From: DATDAH01 sp036525535
Lineage (GTDB): Bacteria; Actinomycetota; Acidimicrobiia; Acidimicrobiales; DATDAH01
Direction of reading: 5' to 3'
NCBI GenBank assembly: GCA_036525535.1
Contig: DATDAH010000246.1
Span: 1-7,871, forward strand
Length of the DNA: 7,871 nt
Shown here: in pieces, positions 1-6,836 of the stretch
How the letters are laid out: the number at the start of each line of letters is the position of its first letter
How positions within the stretch are numbered: the stretch's first letter is position 1
The notes under the pieces: model-generated
The model's database searches: none
What the model was told of the DNA's origin: nothing
The model's input: the letters and a program-made list of their open reading frames with translations, nothing else
Made by a program: the position numbers and the translations under genes

Positions 1-2223
1 CCGGCCCTGCAGCCGGCCTGCATGATCGAGGTGGCTCCCGACATGGTGGTGGACACCCACAGCGAAGCCACCAAGAAGGCCCAGGACGGCGTCCTCGAGT
101 TCCTGCTCATCAACCACCCGCTGGACTGCCCGGTCTGTGACAAGGGTGGCGAGTGCCCCCTGCAGGACCAGACCGTCGCGTACGGCCCCGGCGAGAGCCG
201 CTTCGTCGAGGAGAAGCGGCACTTCGCCAAGCCCATCCCGGTCAACGACGTCGTCCTCCTCGACCGGGAGCGCTGCATCCTCTGTGACCGCTGCACCCGC
301 TTCGCCAAGGACGTGGCCGGCGACCCCCTGATCTCCTTCATCGGCCGGGGCGCGGCGACGCAGGTCAACACCTTCCCCGACCACCCGTTCTCCTCCTACT
401 TCAGCGGCAACACGGTCCAGATCTGCCCGGTGGGCGCCCTCACCGCCGGGCCCTTCCGCTTCCGGGCCCGGCCTTGGGACCTGGCCAACGCCGAGTCCAC
501 CTGCACGACCTGCTCGGTCGGCTGCCGGGTGGCCATCCAGTCCTCCCGGGACGAGGTCCTGCGCTACAGCGGGGTCGACGTCGACCCGGTCAACTGGGGC
601 TGGCTCTGCGACAAGGGCCGATTCGACTTCTCCTACGTCAACAACCCCGACCGCCTGGGCGAGCCGCTCGTCCGCACGCCGGGCGGCAGTGGCCTCACCA
701 CGGCCCGCTGGTCCGAGGCCCTCGGCCGGGCCGCCGAGGCCCTCGAGGCCGCCCCCGCCGACCGGATCGGCGTCATCGGCGGGTCCCGCCTCACCAACGA
801 GTCGGCCTACGCCTGGGCCAAGCTGGCCAAGGGCGTGCTCGGCACCGACAACGTGGACGCCCAGTTGGGCGACGGCCTGCCTGCCGACCTGGTCCTCGGG
901 CTGCCCCGGGCCACCATCGACGAGGCCTGCGCCCCCGGCACGACAGTGGTCCTCCTCGGCCCTGACATCAAGGAGGAGCTCGGCGTCCTCTACCTCCGGC
1001 TGCGTCACGCCGCGGTCGAGGACGGGGTCCGGATCATCGAGATCGCCCCGGCCACCTCGGGCCTCACCCCGTACGCCACCCACACCGAGCTCCACGCCCC
1101 CGGCGGCGCCCCGGCCGCCGTGGCCTCGGTGCTCGACGCCGGCCTCCTGGGCGACGGCCCGGTGGTCGTCCTCCTGGGCCGGCCCTCGCTGGCCGAGCCC
1201 GCCGCCCACACGGCGCGGGCCGCGCTGGACCTCGCCGACGTCGGTGACCGGGTCCGTTTCCTCTCCACGCTCCGCCGCGGCAACGTCCACGGCGCCCTCG
1301 ACATGGGCCTGGCCCCTGGCGTCCTGCCCGGCCGGGCCCCGCTGGACGGCGGCCGCGAGGCCCTCGTCGACGTCTGGCCGACGGTCCCGGCCAGCGCCGG
1401 CCTGGACACGGACGCGATGCTCCAAGCCGCGGCCGACGGTGGACTGGACGTCCTCGTCCTCCTCGGCGCCGATCCGGTCCAGGACGCGCCGGACCGGGAC
1501 CTGGCTCGCCGGGCGCTCGAGGCGGTGGGCACGGTGATCGCCGTGGACTGCTTCCTCACCGGGTCGGTCGAGGCGGCCGACGTCGTCCTGCCCGCCGCCG
1601 GCTACGCCGAGGTCGACGGCACCACCACCAACCTCGAAGGTCGGGTCAGCACCGTCGCCCAGCGGGTCACCAGCCCGGGCACGGCCCGGGCCGACTGGAT
1701 CATCGCCACCGATCTCGCCGCCCGCCTCGGGTCCGACCTGGGCGTGACGTCGGTCGAGGACCTGCTGGCCGAGATCGAGCGGGTGGCCCCGACCCACGCC
1801 GGTCTGGGCGACCGCCTGGTCGCGGCGGGCGGTGACGGCGTCCTGGTCGAGGGCTCGTCGGTCACCGCCGGCGCGGTCACCGACGGGCACCTGCCGGCGG
1901 CGGACAGCTACTCCCTGCGCCTGGTGAGCGGCCGGACCATGTACGACGAGGCCACCCTGGTCCAGCGGGCCTCGACCATCGCCAAGCTGGCTCGCCCGGC
2001 CACGGCCCGACTGAACCCCCACGACTTCGACCGGCTCGGCATCGAGACCGGGACTCCGGTCAAGGTGACCTCGGCCCGGGGCTCGATCACGGTGTCGGCC
2101 GCGGCCGACCCCGGGGTGCCCCGAGCCAGCGCCGTGGTGCCTTTCAACGCTCCCGGGGGCGCCGGCGGCGACCTGATCAGCGGCGGCGAGGCCGTGACCG
2201 ACGTCCGGGTGGAGCGACTGTGA
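1..2223 (+). CDS. nuoG: NADH-quinone oxidoreductase subunit G, 5'-truncated by the window edge
   Basis: This is the large Fe-S subunit of the peripheral arm of complex I. It carries electrons from NuoE/F towards NuoI on the cytoplasmic side. The reading frame is open from base 1, so the first ATG at 22 is internal; 740 residues are visible. In fragment numbering, C7 (PAC motif) is the last ligand of the N-terminal [2Fe-2S] cluster N1b. H39, C43, C46 and C52 form the His/3Cys site of N5. C92, C95, C98 and C142 form the N4 site. C168, C171, C175 and C203 form the extra N7 site. A degenerate molybdopterin-oxidoreductase fold follows, including the conserved segment near residues 526-548 (ADVVLPAAGYAEVDGTTTNL), and a C-terminal dinucleotide-binding-like domain starts near residue 637. 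The C7-H39 spacing equals that recalled for Thermus Nqo3, so roughly 75 N-terminal residues are probably missing. It ends 13 bases before nuoH. Confidence 0.97.
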   Translation, partial: PALQPACMIEVAPDMVVDTHSEATKKAQDGVLEFLLINHPLDCPVCDKGGECPLQDQTVAYGPGESRFVEEKRHFAKPIPVNDVVLLDRERCILCDRCTRFAKDVAGDPLISFIGRGAATQVNTFPDHPFSSYFSGNTVQICPVGALTAGPFRFRARPWDLANAESTCTTCSVGCRVAIQSSRDEVLRYSGVDVDPVNWGWLCDKGRFDFSYVNNPDRLGEPLVRTPGGSGLTTARWSEALGRAAEALEAAPADRIGVIGGSRLTNESAYAWAKLAKGVLGTDNVDAQLGDGLPADLVLGLPRATIDEACAPGTTVVLLGPDIKEELGVLYLRLRHAAVEDGVRIIEIAPATSGLTPYATHTELHAPGGAPAAVASVLDAGLLGDGPVVVLLGRPSLAEPAAHTARAALDLADVGDRVRFLSTLRRGNVHGALDMGLAPGVLPGRAPLDGGREALVDVWPTVPASAGLDTDAMLQAAADGGLDVLVLLGADPVQDAPDRDLARRALEAVGTVIAVDCFLTGSVEAADVVLPAAGYAEVDGTTTNLEGRVSTVAQRVTSPGTARADWIIATDLAARLGSDLGVTSVEDLLAEIERVAPTHAGLGDRLVAAGGDGVLVEGSSVTAGAVTDGHLPAADSYSLRLVSGRTMYDEATLVQRASTIAKLARPATARLNPHDFDRLGIETGTPVKVTSARGSITVSAAADPGVPRASAVVPFNAPGGAGGDLISGGEAVTDVRVERL

Positions 2224-2224
2224 T

Positions 2225-2229
2225 GAGGG
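2225..2229 (+). promoter_or_regulatory. Ribosome binding site of nuoH
   Basis: GAGGG lies 7 bases before the nuoH ATG at 2237, inside the 13-base nuoG-nuoH gap. The spacing is normal and supports that start. Confidence 0.7.
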
Positions 2230-2236
2230 CGCACTG

Positions 2237-3433
2237 ATGGATCCCCTCCTCACCGGCGACCTCACGGCGGGCGACGTCGGCATCGTCCTGTTGAAGGTCG
2301 TGGTCGCGTTCGTCTTCCTGCTCGTGGCCGTGATGTTCATGATCTGGTTCGAACGCAAGCTCATCAGCGACATGCAGAACCGGATCGGTCCCGACCTGGC
2401 CGGGCCGTGGGGCCTGTTCCAGACCTTCGCCGACGGCGTGAAGTTCTTCTTCAAGGAGGACCTCAAGCCGATCCGGGCCGACCTCGGCGTCTTCCGCCTT
2501 GCCCCCTACCTCTCGATCATCCCGGCCTTCGTGGTCTTCTGCATCGTGCCCATCGGCGGCAACTTCAAGGGGCCCGACGAGGGGGTCGTCTCCATCTTCG
2601 GCCACGACACCCTCCTGCAGGTGGCCGACCCGCCCATCGGCATCCTGCTCTTCCTCGCCCTCTCGTCGATCGCCGTCTATGGCGTCATGCTGGCGGGCTG
2701 GTCGTCGGGCTCGAAGTACCCGCTGCTCGGATCGGTGCGGGCCACGGCCCAGATGGTCTCCTACGAGGCCGCCCTGGGGCTCAGCGTGGCCACCGTGGTC
2801 CTGCTCTCCGGCACCCTGTCCACCCACGGCATCGTCAACGCCCAGGCCGATTCGATCCGGGACTGGAACGTCCTCGCGGCGGGCGTCGTCCCCTTCTTCA
2901 TCTTCCTGATCGCGGGCACGGCCGAACTGAACCGGCCGCCGTTCGACCTGGTCGAGGCCGAGCAGGAGATCGTGGGCGGGTTCCACACCGAGTACAGCTC
3001 GATCCGCTTCGCCCTGTTCTTCCTCGCCGAGTTCATGAACGTGATCACCATGTCGGCGATCATCGTCACCCTCTTCCTCGGTGGCCCGGCCGGCCCCACG
3101 CTGTTCGGGCCGGATCTGATGTGGGGCCCGATCTGGTTCTTCGCCAAGGTCTTCTGCTTCCTGTTCATCTTCGTCTGGTTCCGGGCCACGCTGCCCCGCT
3201 TCCGCTACGACCAGCTGATGGACCTGGGCTGGAAGGCCCTCATCCCGTTGGCCCTCGGCTGGCTCCTGTTGCTGGCCGGCATCCAGATCGCCCGGGACGA
3301 GGACTGGAACTGGCTCGTGTTCTTCCCCGTCGCTCTGGCCGTGTTCCTGACGGCCTACACGCTGCTCGGACGGGCGGTGCGCACCTCACGGGACGAGCGG
3401 GCCGCATCGGACGGGGTGGAGGTGTTCGACTGA
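2237..3433 (+). CDS. nuoH: NADH-quinone oxidoreductase subunit H (ND1 homologue)
   Basis: This integral membrane subunit joins the peripheral and membrane arms of complex I and forms much of the quinone chamber and the first part of the proton path. The protein has 398 residues and about eight or nine hydrophobic helices. The first conserved block, FERKLISDMQNRIGP, lies at residues 38-52. A second block at 154-183 includes SVRATAQMVSYE. The cytoplasmic-loop motif at 228-240 (GTAELNRPPFDLVEAE region) is rich in the acidic residues thought to line the quinone/proton path (E230, D237, E240, E242, E244). The FRATLPRFRYDQLM block lies at 315-328. It is longer than the 325-residue E. coli protein, because of internal loops and a charged C-terminal tail after the last helix, as in many actinobacterial NuoH. 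The ATG follows a GAGGG site. Its TGA stop shares one base with the nuoI ATG. Confidence 0.98.
   Translation: MDPLLTGDLTAGDVGIVLLKVVVAFVFLLVAVMFMIWFERKLISDMQNRIGPDLAGPWGLFQTFADGVKFFFKEDLKPIRADLGVFRLAPYLSIIPAFVVFCIVPIGGNFKGPDEGVVSIFGHDTLLQVADPPIGILLFLALSSIAVYGVMLAGWSSGSKYPLLGSVRATAQMVSYEAALGLSVATVVLLSGTLSTHGIVNAQADSIRDWNVLAAGVVPFFIFLIAGTAELNRPPFDLVEAEQEIVGGFHTEYSSIRFALFFLAEFMNVITMSAIIVTLFLGGPAGPTLFGPDLMWGPIWFFAKVFCFLFIFVWFRATLPRFRYDQLMDLGWKALIPLALGWLLLLAGIQIARDEDWNWLVFFPVALAVFLTAYTLLGRAVRTSRDERAASDGVEVFD
3418..3422 (+). promoter_or_regulatory. Ribosome binding site of nuoI
   Basis: GGAGG inside the end of nuoH lies 10 bases before the ATG at 3433. It fixes the nuoI start there. The same frame is open far upstream, but that stretch is out of frame with nuoH and gives an Arg/Pro/Gly-rich translation unlike any NuoI. 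Confidence 0.75.
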
Positions 3434-4041
3434 TGGCGGACTTCTTCGACTACATCGCCGGCTTCGGGGTCACGTTCAAGAAGCTGTTCGAGGACCGGGT
3501 CACCGCGCCCTATCCCGAGGAGAAGGCCCCCAAGCCGATCCGCCTCCACGGCCGTCACGTCCTGAACCGGTACGAGGACGGCATGGAGAAGTGCATCGGC
3601 TGCGAGCTGTGTGCCGGGGTCTGTCCGGCCCGCTGCATCTACGTGCGGGGGGCCGACAACCCGCCGGACGACCCGATCAGCCCCGGCGAGCGCTGGGGCT
3701 TCATCTACGAGATCAACTACCTGCGCTGCATCCACTGCGACCTCTGCGTCGAGGCCTGCCCCACGGAGGCGATCACCGAGACCAAGCTCTTCGAGTTCTC
3801 CTTCACCGACCGCCAGGACGCCATCTACACGCGCGACGAACTGCTGGTGGACGACGAGGGCAAGCCCCAGCAGCTGCCCTGGGAGGACTGGCGGGAGGGC
3901 GAGGACCTGTTCAGCTCGGCCTGGATGCGGGCCACCGCGTCGGCCGGCAACGCCGAGTACGAGGGCGTCGTGGCCTGGTCCGGTGAGCTCGGCTACGGCG
4001 TGCGCGCCCCTGAGCAGGGCCAGCGGGTCGAGGACGACTGA
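3433..4041 (+). CDS. nuoI: NADH-quinone oxidoreductase subunit I, 2x[4Fe-4S] ferredoxin-like
   Basis: NuoI passes electrons from NuoG through two [4Fe-4S] clusters (N6a, N6b) to the terminal cluster N2 in NuoB, and sits on the cytoplasmic side against NuoH. The protein has 202 residues. Two ferredoxin motifs are complete: C54-x2-C57-x2-C60-x3-C64-P, and C99-x2-C102-x2-C105-x3-C109-P. By the usual ferredoxin pattern, C54/C57/C60 pair with C109, and C99/C102/C105 pair with C64. One further cysteine, C68, is not a predicted ligand. The N-terminal amphipathic segment (about residues 5-25) probably lies on the membrane surface. After the second motif comes a polar, acidic C-terminal tail of about 80 residues, longer than in E. 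coli NuoI (180 aa in total). The ATG overlaps the nuoH TGA by one base, and the gene ends in another TGATG overlap with nuoJ. Confidence 0.98.
   Translation: MADFFDYIAGFGVTFKKLFEDRVTAPYPEEKAPKPIRLHGRHVLNRYEDGMEKCIGCELCAGVCPARCIYVRGADNPPDDPISPGERWGFIYEINYLRCIHCDLCVEACPTEAITETKLFEFSFTDRQDAIYTRDELLVDDEGKPQQLPWEDWREGEDLFSSAWMRATASAGNAEYEGVVAWSGELGYGVRAPEQGQRVEDD
4030..4034 (+). promoter_or_regulatory. Ribosome binding site of nuoJ
   Basis: GAGGA within the last codons of nuoI lies 6 bases before the nuoJ ATG at 4041 and supports that start. Confidence 0.65.
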
Positions 4042-4610
4042 TGGAAACGGTCGTCTTCATCATCAGCGCAGCCATCGTGCTCACCGGCGCCGTGGGCGTC
4101 ATCGCCTTCCGCAACCCGGTCCACAACGCCCTGTCGCTGGTGGGGACCCTGTTCGGCGTGGCCGTGCTCTTCGTGGCCCAGGAGGCCCACCTGCTCGCCG
4201 CGGTGCAGGTCATCGTCTACGCCGCTGCCATCGTCATCCTGTTCCTGTTCGTCATCATGCTCCTCGGCGTGGACCAGGCCGACTCGATGCGGGAGGACCC
4301 CCTGCCCGGCCAGCGCCCGCTGGCGATCGTGGCCGGGCTGGCCTTCGTGGGCCTGCTCCTCGTCGTCCTGGTCTTCAGCACCGACGACCCGGTGACCGGC
4401 GGCCAGGCCCTTCTCGCCGGTTTCGGGGACCGGGCCAACGTCGAGGCACTGGCCCGGGTCCTCTTCAGCCAGTACGTCTTCGCCTTCGAGATCACCGCCC
4501 TGCTGCTGACCATCGCGGTGGTCGGCGCGGTGGTCCTGGCCAAGCGCCCCGCCGCCGGTAGCGCCATCGAGGCCGAGGACGAGGCCGCCCGCACCGGGGA
4601 GGAGGCGTGA
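4041..4610 (+). CDS. nuoJ: NADH-quinone oxidoreductase subunit J (ND6 homologue)
   Basis: This small membrane subunit of complex I lies between NuoH and NuoK and is thought to help couple quinone reduction to proton pumping. The protein has 189 residues with five predicted helices, at about 2-22, 29-48, 54-76, 92-112 and 144-167. Family landmarks are FRNPVHNALSLVG (23-35), the third-helix block LLAAVQVIVYAAAIVILFLF (51-70), and the last-helix block with FAFEITALLL (147-156), where E150 is membrane-buried. The usual YAGA of the third helix reads YAAA here (Ala62), in a region that forms a pi-bulge in solved structures. A short acidic cytoplasmic tail (about 170-189) follows the last helix. The start overlaps the nuoI stop by one base, and the end overlaps the preferred nuoK GTG by four bases. 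Confidence 0.96.
   Translation: METVVFIISAAIVLTGAVGVIAFRNPVHNALSLVGTLFGVAVLFVAQEAHLLAAVQVIVYAAAIVILFLFVIMLLGVDQADSMREDPLPGQRPLAIVAGLAFVGLLLVVLVFSTDDPVTGGQALLAGFGDRANVEALARVLFSQYVFAFEITALLLTIAVVGAVVLAKRPAAGSAIEAEDEAARTGEEA
4598..4605 (+). promoter_or_regulatory. Purine-rich ribosome binding site of nuoK
   Basis: The sequence GGAGGAGG lies in the last codons of nuoJ. Its first GGAGG is 4 bases before the GTG at 4607. The AGGAGG at 4600-4605 is 13 bases before the ATG at 4619. Neither spacing is ideal, so the site does not settle which start is used. Confidence 0.6.
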
Positions 4611-4924
4611 TCACGGCGATGCAGGTCACCACCACCTGGTACCTGGTGTTGGGGGCCATGCTCTTCAGCCTCGGGGGCACGGGCCTGCTCGTGCGCCGCA
4701 ACCCGCTGGTCATGTTCATGTGCGTCGAGCTCATGCTCAACGCCGTCAACCTGACCTTCGTGGCCTTCGGCCGCCAGTTGGGTGACCTCGGCGGGCAGGT
4801 CTCGGTCTTCTTCGTCCTGGTGGTCGCCGCGGCCGAAGTGGTGGTCGGCTTGGCCCTCATCGTGGCCGTCCTGCGCCGCCGCCCGGGCGCCACGGCCGAC
4901 GACGTCGCGGTGCTGAAGGGCTGA
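4607..4924 (+). CDS. nuoK: NADH-quinone oxidoreductase subunit K (ND4L homologue)
   Basis: NuoK is the smallest membrane subunit of complex I, packed between NuoJ and the antiporter-like subunits, and takes part in proton translocation. From the GTG at 4607 it has 105 residues and three helices, at about 11-29, 34-54 and 66-90. The two buried glutamates essential in the family are present: E41 in MFMCVELMLNAVNL (36-49) and E77 in VVAAAEVVVGLALI (72-85). Their 36-residue separation matches E36/E72 of E. coli. The start is uncertain. GTG 4607 gives a 4-base GTGA overlap with nuoJ, like that at nuoL/nuoM. The in-frame ATG at 4619 would give 101 residues, closer to the usual 99-101, with the glutamates at 37 and 73. 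The gene stops 4 bases before nuoL. Confidence 0.95.
   Translation: MITAMQVTTTWYLVLGAMLFSLGGTGLLVRRNPLVMFMCVELMLNAVNLTFVAFGRQLGDLGGQVSVFFVLVVAAAEVVVGLALIVAVLRRRPGATADDVAVLKG
4915..4920 (+). promoter_or_regulatory. Ribosome binding site of nuoL
   Basis: GAAGGG within the last codons of nuoK lies 8 bases before the GTG at 4929. It is a modest match at good spacing and supports GTG as the nuoL start. Confidence 0.55.
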
Positions 4925-4928
4925 TCGG

Positions 4929-6836
4929 GTGATCGAACTCGTCTGGTTGATCCCCGCCCTGCCCTTGGCCGGCTTCCTGCTCCTGACCCTCGCCGGGCGC
5001 CGCGTCGGCGAGCCCGCCGCGGGGTGGCTGGCCACCCTGCTCATGGGCGGCTCGTTCGCGGCCGCCGTCGCCGTGCACCTCGGCCTGGTCGACCGGGGCG
5101 TCGAGGAGCGGGCCTTCAACCAGATCCTCTTCGAGTGGCTGCCGGTCGGCGGCCTGCACGTGGACCTGGGCTTCCTGGTCGACCCCCTGTCGATGACGAT
5201 GACCCTGTTCATCACCGGCGTCGGCACCCTGATCCACCTCTACTCGGTCGGCTACATGCACGGCGACCGCGACTTCGCCCGCTTCTTCGCCCTGCTCAAC
5301 CTCTTCGTCTTCTTCATGCTGATGCTGGTCCTGGGCGACAACCTCCTGGTCACCTTCCTCGGCTGGGAGGGCGTGGGCCTCTGCTCGTACCAGCTCATCT
5401 CGTTCTGGTTCACCGAGATGCCCAACGCGGTGGCGGGCAAGAAGGCCTTCGTCACCAACCGCATCGGGGACTGGGGCTTCCTCGTCGCCATGTTCTTCAC
5501 GTTCACCGCGGTGGGTTCGCTGAACTACGTCGACCTGAACGCCAACGCCGCCACCATGGCCACGACGACGGCGACGGCGATCGCCTTCCTGCTCTTCGTC
5601 GGGGCCGTGGGCAAGTCGGCCCAGGTGCCGCTGTTCGTCTGGCTGCCCGACGCGATGGCCGGCCCGACGCCCGTGTCGGCGCTGATCCACGCCGCCACCA
5701 TGGTCACGGCCGGGGTCTTCCTGATGATCCGGATCAACCCGGTGCTGACCGCGTCCAGCGACTGGGTGCCGGCCCTGATCGCCTGGATCGGCGTGGGCAC
5801 GGCCCTCCTGGCCGCCACCATCGCCGTCTCCCAGAACGACATCAAGAAGGTGCTGGCCTACTCCACGATCAGCCAGCTCGGCTACACGTTCCTGGCCGTG
5901 GGCTCGGGGGCCTACGTCGCCGCTCTGTTCCACGTGGTGACCCATGCCTTCTTCAAGGCGCTGCTCTTCCTGGGCGCGGGCTCGGTCATCCACGGCATGC
6001 ACGACGAGCAGGACATGCGCCGCATGGGCGCCCTGCGCAAGGTGATGCCGATCACCGCCGCCGCCTTCATCGTGGGCTGGCTGGCCATCGCCGGCGTTCC
6101 CCCCTTCGCCGGCTTCTGGTCCAAGGACGAGATCCTGGCCTTCGCCTACGACGAGAGCCCCGCCCTCTGGGTCCTCGGCCTGCTCACCGCCCTGCTGACG
6201 GCGTTCTACATGAGCCGTCAGGTCTTCCTGGTCTTCTTCGGCCAGGCCCGTTGGAACGACCCGCTCCCCGGTGAGGACCCCGAGGAGCGCCGCGAGGAGA
6301 TCCATCCCCACGAGTCGTCCTGGACGATGACCCTGCCCCTGATCGTGCTGGCCGGGCTGACCGCGGTGGCGGGCTTCATCAACCTGCCCTTCACCGACGA
6401 CAGCCAGGTCTTCGAGCACTGGATGGAGCCGGTCGTGGCGGTCGGCGAGGCCCATCTCAGCCTGTCCGGTGCCGCCCAGTGGGCGCTCGCCGTCGGGGCG
6501 GTCGTGGCCGGCCTGATCGGCATCGCACTGGCCTGGGCCATCTACCTGCGCAAGCGCATCCGCCCCGTGGAGCCGGAGATCCTGGCCCACGCCTGGTACA
6601 TCGACGAGACCATCGCCCGGACCGTCGACGGTCCTGGTGAGGCCGCCTTCGAGGGCACCGCCACCTTCGACCGGGTCGTGATCGACGGCGCGGTCAACGG
6701 CACCGGCTCGCTCATCCGGGGCCTGGGTGAGCGCCTCCGCGTCGTCCAGAGCGGCTACGTGCGCAGCTACGCACTGGCCGTCGCCCTCGGCGCCGTGGCC
6801 CTCATGATCTACGTCGTCAGCAGGATCTCGCTGTGA
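4929..6836 (+). CDS. nuoL: NADH-quinone oxidoreductase subunit L (ND5 homologue), antiporter-like
   Basis: NuoL is the distal proton-pumping subunit of complex I, related to Mrp Na+/H+ antiporter subunits. It has 635 residues (E. coli NuoL has 613) and many hydrophobic helices. The N-terminal family domain covers about residues 65-115, including FLVDPLSMTMTLFI (82-95). The core proton-translocation domain covers about 130-420. Functional residues fall at E. coli-like positions: E147 in LGWEGVGLCSYQ, K229 in GAVGKSAQVPLF, H254 in SALIHAATMVTAG, K306/K307 in NDIKKVLAYSTISQLGY, H335 and H339 before K343, and K399-D400 in GVPPFAGFWSKDE. After a helix at about 517-541 a polar stretch is consistent with the lateral helix HL that runs along the membrane arm. 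A final helix at about 616-631 anchors the end. It starts with GTG four bases after nuoK, and its TGA overlaps the nuoM GTG. Confidence 0.98.
   Translation: MIELVWLIPALPLAGFLLLTLAGRRVGEPAAGWLATLLMGGSFAAAVAVHLGLVDRGVEERAFNQILFEWLPVGGLHVDLGFLVDPLSMTMTLFITGVGTLIHLYSVGYMHGDRDFARFFALLNLFVFFMLMLVLGDNLLVTFLGWEGVGLCSYQLISFWFTEMPNAVAGKKAFVTNRIGDWGFLVAMFFTFTAVGSLNYVDLNANAATMATTTATAIAFLLFVGAVGKSAQVPLFVWLPDAMAGPTPVSALIHAATMVTAGVFLMIRINPVLTASSDWVPALIAWIGVGTALLAATIAVSQNDIKKVLAYSTISQLGYTFLAVGSGAYVAALFHVVTHAFFKALLFLGAGSVIHGMHDEQDMRRMGALRKVMPITAAAFIVGWLAIAGVPPFAGFWSKDEILAFAYDESPALWVLGLLTALLTAFYMSRQVFLVFFGQARWNDPLPGEDPEERREEIHPHESSWTMTLPLIVLAGLTAVAGFINLPFTDDSQVFEHWMEPVVAVGEAHLSLSGAAQWALAVGAVVAGLIGIALAWAIYLRKRIRPVEPEILAHAWYIDETIARTVDGPGEAAFEGTATFDRVVIDGAVNGTGSLIRGLGERLRVVQSGYVRSYALAVALGAVALMIYVVSRISL
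6822..6825 (+). promoter_or_regulatory. Ribosome binding site of nuoM
   Basis: AGGA near the end of nuoL lies 7 bases before the GTG at 6833, and supports the 4-base GTGA overlap as the nuoM start. Confidence 0.55.

Noticed and set aside
22..24. ATG at 22 as the real start of nuoG
   Set aside because: The same frame is open upstream and encodes the PAC motif with the last N1b cysteine. A start here would remove the N-terminal [2Fe-2S] domain, so the gene is cut by the window edge.
689..1537. Open frame of 282 codons in another frame inside nuoG
   Set aside because: Ser/Pro/Arg/Thr-rich shifted-frame translation typical of GC-rich DNA; the nuoG frame holds all conserved motifs.
2177..2986. 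Antisense open frame of 269 codons opposite nuoH
   Set aside because: Same reverse-complement composition artefact (His/Asp/Glu/Gly-rich); the + strand encodes conserved NuoH throughout.
2407..3432. Open frame upstream of and continuous with nuoI, which would make a 544-residue fusion
   Set aside because: The extension is nuoH read out of frame and is Arg/Pro/Gly-rich with no family features. The ATG at 3433 has a good ribosome site and gives a normal NuoI.
4857..6590. Long antisense open frame of 577 codons opposite nuoL
   Set aside because: The translation is dominated by Gly, Asp, Glu, Gln, His and Arg, as expected when Leu/Val/Ala codons of a GC-rich membrane-protein gene are read in reverse complement. 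No recognisable domain, and nuoL itself is intact and conserved.
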